A stretch of 64,000 bases of DNA, taken from positions 26,573,476-26,637,475 of the forward strand of contig NC_092235.1 in NCBI RefSeq assembly GCF_036320965.1. Reading direction: 5' to 3'. The first letter of the stretch is position 1; each line of letters begins with the position of its first letter. A program made the translations under genes and the position numbers. The notes beneath the pieces are model-generated. The model saw only the letters and a program-made list of their open reading frames with translations, had not been told where the DNA came from and did no database searches. The stretch comes from Panulirus ornatus (taxonomy: Eukaryota > Arthropoda > Malacostraca > Decapoda > Palinuridae). This document shows, one piece after another, positions 58,091 to 64,000 of the stretch.

Positions 58091-61000
58091 GTAAGTTTTT
58101 CTGTTTTTTTTTTTCAGAAATTTATGCTTTCTGCATGCAAAAGGTGAACAGAATATTTTGTCTACTCCATTATGGAAGTTTTCAGAGCCTCATGACTTAT
58201 TTTTGCTTTTCATAAACTTGTCTATTGTAACAAATTCGAACATGACTGCTGCTTTATTTTGACCTTTGGATGGGTTGCATTTTAGCACACTGATGTTTTA
58301 CTAGTTTAGGGAAGTTGTGGTTTGAGTTGCTGATCGTAATAGATTATTCTTATTATGTTTCTTTCCTTTGTGAACCAGCTATTTTTTTTTTTTTTTTTTT
58401 TTGTATGTAATACACATGCTAAAACAATGCTTGTACTTTTCAAACATTTTATTGTCTTAATGCAAGGTGGAAGCACTGTCACTTACAAGATACTGTACTT
58501 AAATCAGTACAGGACTGTAATGAATTTCAGCTGATTGTATGCAAAAGAATCAAGATTATGAGTGTTTGAGAAGGTCTTTTGTAATATCATGTTGTGACGA
58601 TAAAGTTTGAATGATATAGGTTTTACTTTTTATAGAAAAGGTAAGTATGATTTTTTTTAAAAGTCATGGTATTAGTCATCTTTTTTTACATAACAATTTT
58701 CATACCTCACACTCATTTATTATCCCACAACAGTGTTTGATGAGATATCGTTTTGTTCTCTCCTTTTGAAAATAATTCAAGAGGATCTTTAAGCCAATGA
58801 GTAGAAACATTGTATTGTAATTGATGGTATGCCATAATATATTGTTATATATTCTTTCTTTATAAAAGTTATGGTTTTGTGAATATTAAATTTTGTGTCT
58901 CGTGCTGTTGAGGATCACAGGATTTGGCTTGTTTCTGATTCCCGTTTTCCATCAAAGTCTCTTCAACTTAGGCTTCCATAAGTTGCAGTAATATAAGCCT
59001 TTGATGATGGCACATTATTATTCTCAAAAAGTTTTATATGATAACATGAGAACTGCATTCCTGAAGAAAGTCAATTGCCATTTGCACTTAAATAGCATGT
59101 CATAAACATTTTGGCAATACGAAGAAGTAGATCAAATGTGTAAAATCAAAAGCTCACACAATCCAAAAAGCACTGGTAAAGAGCAGGGCAATCCTGTTTT
59201 TCACAAAGGCTTGACCACTAGGATCAGATCTTTAAAGGTGGGTGAGTTTAGGAAGTGCTGGTATTATGAGTAGAATGTCAAAATCATGCAATCCTTGGAA
59301 ACTAATAGTATGCAGATTATGAATTTTTATGGGTTTTAGAAATATGTATACTGTTGGGCCACAGATTGTCTTAATATATAATCATAACAAGAGTGTTTTA
59401 TGTACTTGATGCGGTTTCTCTTTTTTGTAGTATTTGAAAGTATATCCTCTATAAAACATTTGATAAACATTTACTGAAATTATTTCATTATCTTGAATAC
59501 AATGGACCTCAGTTATTAGGGGTTTATAGATTTCAGAGATTTTTCATACAGTCACACCACCGAATTTCCAGCAACTGATGGTTCAGCACCTCTTTTAGTC
59601 AAGACAAAATTACGTGAGGGAACTTGAAATTACCATGGCCACCAGACTAATTTACTGGATGGCCACAGATGGCGTTGTATGTAGGGCGTGCTTATTCACA
59701 TTCTTTACACTGCACTTGGTGGTGATACCGTAATTCCGTGAAATTCTTTGCTTATTTTGCTTAAATTTACCCCTAGCTATGGCTTTTAAGACATATGAGA
59801 GTGTTAGTCATGGTGTCAAATTTAAACACCAGTCCACATCGATCGAAGATAAAGTAGAACTGTTGAAAAAAATGGACCGTGGTGTTTCGGTGCATGAGCT
59901 TTGTGACATCTACAGTATTGGTTCATCAACTGTTTATGATATAAAGAAGCAAAGGGAGAAAGTATTGAAATTCTATGCAAACAGCGATTCCAAGAAGCAA
60001 ATGACGATTAGAAAGACTATGGGAGATGGTAAGAGTACTGAGCATGATCGAGTGATGATGGAATGGTTTCAGCAGCGTTGGAGTGATGGAGTGGACTTGT
60101 AGGTAGCATGATAATGGACCAGGCTAAGTTGTTCCATAAAGAACTTATAAGGAACTTAGATTACAACATGAGTGTGACTATAGTGAAGGATGGATTCAAA
60201 GATTCAAGAAGCATCATGGAATTTCCATGAATAAAGTGTGTGCAGAAAAGTGGTCTGCAAACCACGAAGGAGCTGCCGAGTATGTGAACAAATTTGCAAA
60301 ACTTGCAGCAGACGAGCACCTGTCCTGAGCAGGTGTATTATGTATTTCATTTATTTAATTCACATTTAATATTTGTTTAATTTATATTTCTAGCAGTCCA
60401 TGGTATACTTTAGAAACATGGGAGATGTATAATTAGTGGGTTAGAGGTGTGTTGAATTATTATTACGTGACCATGGTTGGTCCGGCAAAATGGTTAATCC
60501 GGCAAGGCTTTGGAACCTAGAGTGCCAGAAAATTGGTGGTGTACCTGTATTTACTTGTATATATGCAGACTTTGTGGAGACATTTGACAAAGATAACAAA
60601 TGATACCATGGAATAATAACGCAAGATGAAATTTGGGTGAAAGGAATTACTGCATTAGCAAATTAGTATACTAGAAAGAACATGAAATTTGGATGAAAGG
60701 AATTATTGCATTAGCAAATTGGTATACTGGATTTGTAGTCTTTTTTGGTAGAAATTTCTCAGAAAGTAATATGCAACCATACAGAACCTAATGCATCTAG
60801 TTTTACACTCCCGACCTCATTGAACTGTTAGTAAGATAAAGAGGGTCATACTAGGGCATGTTTATATGTTGTGTGAAAGATGGCAAATCATGAACTGAAT
60901 TTTTCAAGGTCTGATTCTTGGATGTTCTTTTCTTCTTGGTAAAAGTATGCTTGTGAGAAATGTAAGCTGATATTAGTAATTAGGTGAAAATGAAGAGCTA

Positions 61001-61411
61001 AAAGAAATTCTCCAACGATTAAGACAGTTTTGATAATAGTTTTGATATTTCATACTGGTATTTGATTTTGTACATTGTTTTATTTTTTCAATATCAGACT
61101 TCCCATTTTTTGTAATGCATGATGTACTTCATTGTAGATTAAATTTTTGTCATCACTTTACAGATTTATGATATTTGATTGTTTTGTTCTTGATATATTA
61201 ATATTAGAGTCCTTAACAGTGCTTTTTTTTGTTATTACTAAGATAATTAATGATAGTAATGCTAATAATTATAATTCTGGTAATGAAAATAAGAATAGCG
61301 ATAGTATAATAATGATAATTGCAGTGAGATAGTATGATAATGATAACTGTAGTGATTGTAACTGTAATAAGCGAAAGTAGTAATAAATTGAATTTCCTAT
61401 TTTATCTTTAG
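58091..61411 (+). other. Intron, 3.32 kb, phase 0
   Basis: The intron is AT-rich and contains one internally deleted Tigger/pogo-like transposon at 59549-60547. A near-duplicate pair of about 40 bases, centred on GGAATTAYTGCATTAGCAAA, occurs at 60640-60730. The rest, 58091-59548 and 60548-61411, shows no coding or RNA signal. A poly-T run of about 20 lies at 58382-58402. Confidence 0.8.
59549..60547 (+). mobile_element. Tigger/pogo-like DNA transposon, internally deleted
   Basis: The terminal inverted repeats start CAGTCACACCACCGAATTTC on the left and, read inward on the other strand, CAGGTACACCACCAATTTTC on the right. TA dinucleotides flank both ends (59547-59548, 60548-60549), as expected for this superfamily. 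A 107-codon frame (59779-60102) encodes a CENP-B-like helix-turn-helix domain (SIEDKVELLKKMDRG, IGSSTVYDIKKQREKVLKFY). After its stop, frameshifted sequence continues as GAAEYVNKFAKLAADEHLS. The DDE catalytic domain is absent, so the element cannot move on its own. Confidence 0.88.
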
Positions 61412-62149
61412 CTTGAGCACCAAGTGAAAGTTGAACAGAAGGATGCTGGTGTAAGTGCATGTCCTCTGGTCTTTAGTGCAGCTACAATGACTGAAGGGGG
61501 GCCTGGAGATTCTGCTGAGGCTGCCACTCACACTGTGCACCCTGGTCCAAACATAAAGTACGATGTTGTAGTACATCAGGAGGAATCTCGTCGCTTAGAG
61601 ACCAACAATAATTCTGTAAGCTCTTCAACAACTGATCCTGGTAGTCGCAAAGCACCGCTGGCAGTTGAGAAACCTCCACGACGAAGTAGAGAAAATCGTT
61701 GTCCATCCTCTGCTGGAACACTAACTTCTCACCACCATGTAACTCATCAAGGTGGAGGAAACCTTGTTCATCGGGAATCATCAGGGTCAGAGGTGACTGG
61801 TGGTAAAGATTCATTAGGACGTGGAACTGGATCTCGTATTAGACACAGTCTTGCTCAGTCTGGTCGTGCCACCCCTACTAGCACTCCTCGTTCATCACCT
61901 GCACCCAGCATAAGTACCAGGGTCTGTACTTCTAGGAGTTCACCCCAGGAAGGTGGTCGAGTTACTCCCCAAGGACGTAGTAGCAGTGGTACCAGTAGCC
62001 GTATGATTTTAGGTCGCCGGGACTCCCTCAAGACGTCTCAAGTAAATGCCAAAGGGAATGGAAAGAGCAGTCCAGGGGTGGGTGGCCAGCACAAGGTACG
62101 CAGTCGGGGGGCGTCCATCTGGGGCCGCTGGCTCAATATACTTGAGTAG
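61412..62149 (+). CDS. Probable terminal coding exon: basic Ser/Thr/Arg-rich tail
   Basis: The acceptor is TATTTTATCTTTAG ending at 61411. The frame enters in phase 0 with LEHQVKVEQKDAG, finishing the coiled coil, and stays open for 245 codons to TAG at 62147-62149. Most of the exon is low-complexity and basic, with many SP/TP sites (for example RATPTSTPRSSPAPS) and Arg/Ser clusters. Such tails often bind microtubules or are multiply phosphorylated, which is inference here. The last residues are GASIWGRWLNILE. A phase-0 donor-like site, CACAAG|GTACGC, lies at 62096, so the exon could instead end at 62095 and splice to sequence beyond the window. I prefer the in-frame stop because the codons up to it still look coding. 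Confidence 0.82.
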   Translation, partial: LEHQVKVEQKDAGVSACPLVFSAATMTEGGPGDSAEAATHTVHPGPNIKYDVVVHQEESRRLETNNNSVSSSTTDPGSRKAPLAVEKPPRRSRENRCPSSAGTLTSHHHVTHQGGGNLVHRESSGSEVTGGKDSLGRGTGSRIRHSLAQSGRATPTSTPRSSPAPSISTRVCTSRSSPQEGGRVTPQGRSSSGTSSRMILGRRDSLKTSQVNAKGNGKSSPGVGGQHKVRSRGASIWGRWLNILE

Positions 62150-63245
62150 CACAACACATGTAAGTGCCGTGCCCATCCAGACCTTGACAAGGCATTTTCT
62201 TGGCCAGTACTTCCAAAACTTACCATGAGACCACCTCTGTGACTACTTTGTTCCTGTTTGATCTAGTTTTGAATTAGGTTGTCATTGATTAGATTGTTTT
62301 ATTAACAGAAAGAATATGACAAATGTCAGAAAAGGTGTTCTCAAGGAAGTTTATGGGACTTAGTGTTCACTTTTTACCTTGAATTTGCACCTTTCTTGCC
62401 CTGCTGGCAATGCAGTAATCAATAAGATCAGTAGGAATACAAAAGCCACTGGGGTTCACAGTCCGTAGCACTTTGATAGTCACTAATTAAGATGTTTTCA
62501 ACATTTGGTGTGTGGTAGATTAGTTGGGAACAGGTTAGCAGCCTGCTCAGTTTTATTGATTTAAGATAAATCACATCTAGCATTACCACATGCATCTTTC
62601 CTAAGAGTTTTTACATTCTTACAAGTCAAAGTGAGGCCACCCATTCATTAGTTTAGTCACTAAGGAACTTTGTAAGTATTTATGCATTATCTTGGGTGTG
62701 TTTGGTTATGACGGGATCTGGTCATGGGCCCGGCACTTATGTGTATTGCCTAGTGATTACACTTCATCAGATACACTTAATTTGTCTGGCTAGCAATATA
62801 GTTTTTTCTTTTTATGGATGAAGTTTTGTTCATGTTGGAGAATTTTGAGAGGCAATTTTTGTATTAAATCAAGAGAATGTTTGCTAACCAGACTACAGGA
62901 TGAAGTGCACCTTATCAAAATCAGTATCTTTCCAAGTTTTCATTGTTGTGGGTGTGTTAGCTTGAATATTTAATGATGCTCAGATTATCTGAAAAAATAT
63001 ATCAAATTCATCTGCCATAATTGTAGTCAGAATCCTAAATCTTTTAATCTATACATCAATCAGGCCATCTCACCCACACATCTAGGTGCTCATTTGGTTT
63101 TGGGAATAGCTCTTGATATGCATTAAGAAGGCACACTCAAGTCCAGTGATTGATATTTGGTACTGTGTCATTGGCAGGGGTTGATAGTGATTTACAAATT
63201 GTACTATGTTTGTACTCGTTAAATACACATTTTTATTTATTTATT

Positions 63246-63520
63246 TACTTACTATACTTTGTCGCTGTCTCCCGTGTTAGCGAGGTAGCGCAAGGAAACA
63301 GACGAAAGATTGGTCGAACCCACCCACATACACATGTATATACATACATGTCCACACACAGCACATATACATATCTATACATCTCAACTTATACATATAT
63401 ATATACACACACAGAAACATACATATATACACATGTACATGATTCATACTGTCTGCCCTTATTCATTCCCGTCGCCACCCCGCCACACATGAAATGAAAA
63501 CCCCTTCCCCCTGCATTGTG
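63246..63520 (-). mobile_element. LINE 3' tail, antisense, in presumed 3' UTR
   Basis: Starts with the tail TACTTTGTCGCTGTCTCCCG and continues through the long-form 3' UTR (ATTCATTCCCGTCGCCACC). There is no RT sequence. The plus strand adjacent to the tail is TTATTTATTTATTTACTTAC, consistent with the AAAT tail seen at 50536. Confidence 0.82.
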
Positions 63521-63633
63521 TATTTTATGTCTCCTCCCCATGTAAATTATGGTGGCTCATGCAGAACCTCTACTGGATCCCCCCTTCCCGTACACCTCTG
63601 TAATTCTTTGCTGACACCTTTCTCATACATTCA

Positions 63634-63639
63634 AATAAA
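63634..63639 (+). promoter_or_regulatory. Candidate polyadenylation hexamer AATAAA
   Basis: AATAAA lies about 1.5 kb downstream of the probable stop codon. T-rich sequence follows it within 15 bases (CAACATTATTTTTCAG). The hexamer is common by chance in AT-rich DNA, so this is only a candidate. Confidence 0.3.
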
Positions 63640-64000
63640 GCAACATTATTTTTCAGATATTTGCTGAGTATAGATATACTGATTGTAAATTAATATGAAT
63701 GCATTATAGATTTGCAAGATGTTTTCATCACATGGCTTAAGTGTGTATTCAGAATGCAGCTTCTTATATTTGTGCATGGTTAAGAAATAGTAAATACTAC
63801 ATATGATCAGATTTTCCATAAGACTAGAGAATGAATTAATCTTTTGAACAAGTTCATTTTGAAGAGCATATGCATGAAATTATGTATTTGTTCAGTAAAA
63901 ATCATTATTATATTTTGATATAATTATTTTAATTTGATAATTGATTATTGATAGTTGATATACATTTTTAGTATATGATCTATTAGATATTCATTGTTTA

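Larger units (their letters stand above)
62150..64000 (+). other. Presumed 3' UTR or downstream intron
   Basis: After the TAG at 62147 the sequence is AT-rich and noncoding. It contains an antisense LINE tail at 63246-63520. A canonical AATAAA hexamer lies at 63634-63639, just past that insertion, and is the best candidate polyadenylation signal. If it is used, the 3' UTR would be about 1.5 kb and include retrotransposon sequence. If instead the exon splices at 62095, this whole stretch is intron. Confidence 0.4.

Overview
This window is eukaryotic nuclear DNA from an arthropod, most likely a decapod crustacean. The evidence is the very high density of dinucleotide microsatellites (AT, AC, AG), large introns with little coding sequence, and non-LTR retrotransposons and tRNA-derived SINEs of types I associate with decapod genomes. 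The species call is from memory and style, not from a database search. There are no bacterial operons, rRNA genes or intact tRNA genes.

The only convincing protein-coding content is one plus-strand gene. Four phase-compatible pieces are visible: 21340-21436, 54197-55885, 57959-58090 and 61412-62149. A fifth possible exon lies at 99-158, but its phase does not join directly to 21340, so a bridging exon is unseen or the piece belongs to another transcript. The protein has a short ordered N-terminal part, coiled-coil segments, long Ser/Pro/Gly-rich linkers, a run of seven prolines and a basic Ser/Thr/Arg-rich tail. I do not recognise the family; it looks like a scaffold or cytoskeleton-associated coiled-coil protein.

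Layout: 0.2-21.3 kb is intron(s) packed with minisatellites. These include a dispersed 21-bp repeat in both orientations around a palindromic core, two adjacent satellites of 32 and 29 bp, a 22-bp array with forkhead-like motifs, and a 111-bp foldback hairpin. At 21.4 kb the 3' end of an exon and its splice donor have been tandemly copied about six times at a 41-bp period. From 21.4 to 54.2 kb is one very long intron. It holds SINEs, degraded LINE pieces of at least three lineages, further degenerate arrays and a dense LINE/SINE cluster at 49.3-53.9 kb. That cluster contains a LINE split into head-to-head halves, the hallmark of twin priming. The last 10 kb carries the three downstream exons, with a scrambled LINE and a deleted Tigger/pogo-like DNA transposon in the introns, and a LINE tail in the presumed 3' UTR.

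Most long open frames in the window come from tandem repeats without stop codons and are not genes. The observations most worth following are the composite palindromic repeat family with embedded DR1 nuclear-receptor half-sites, the amplified splice-donor unit, the twin-primed LINE, and the shared 3' tail of the SINE and the LINE.
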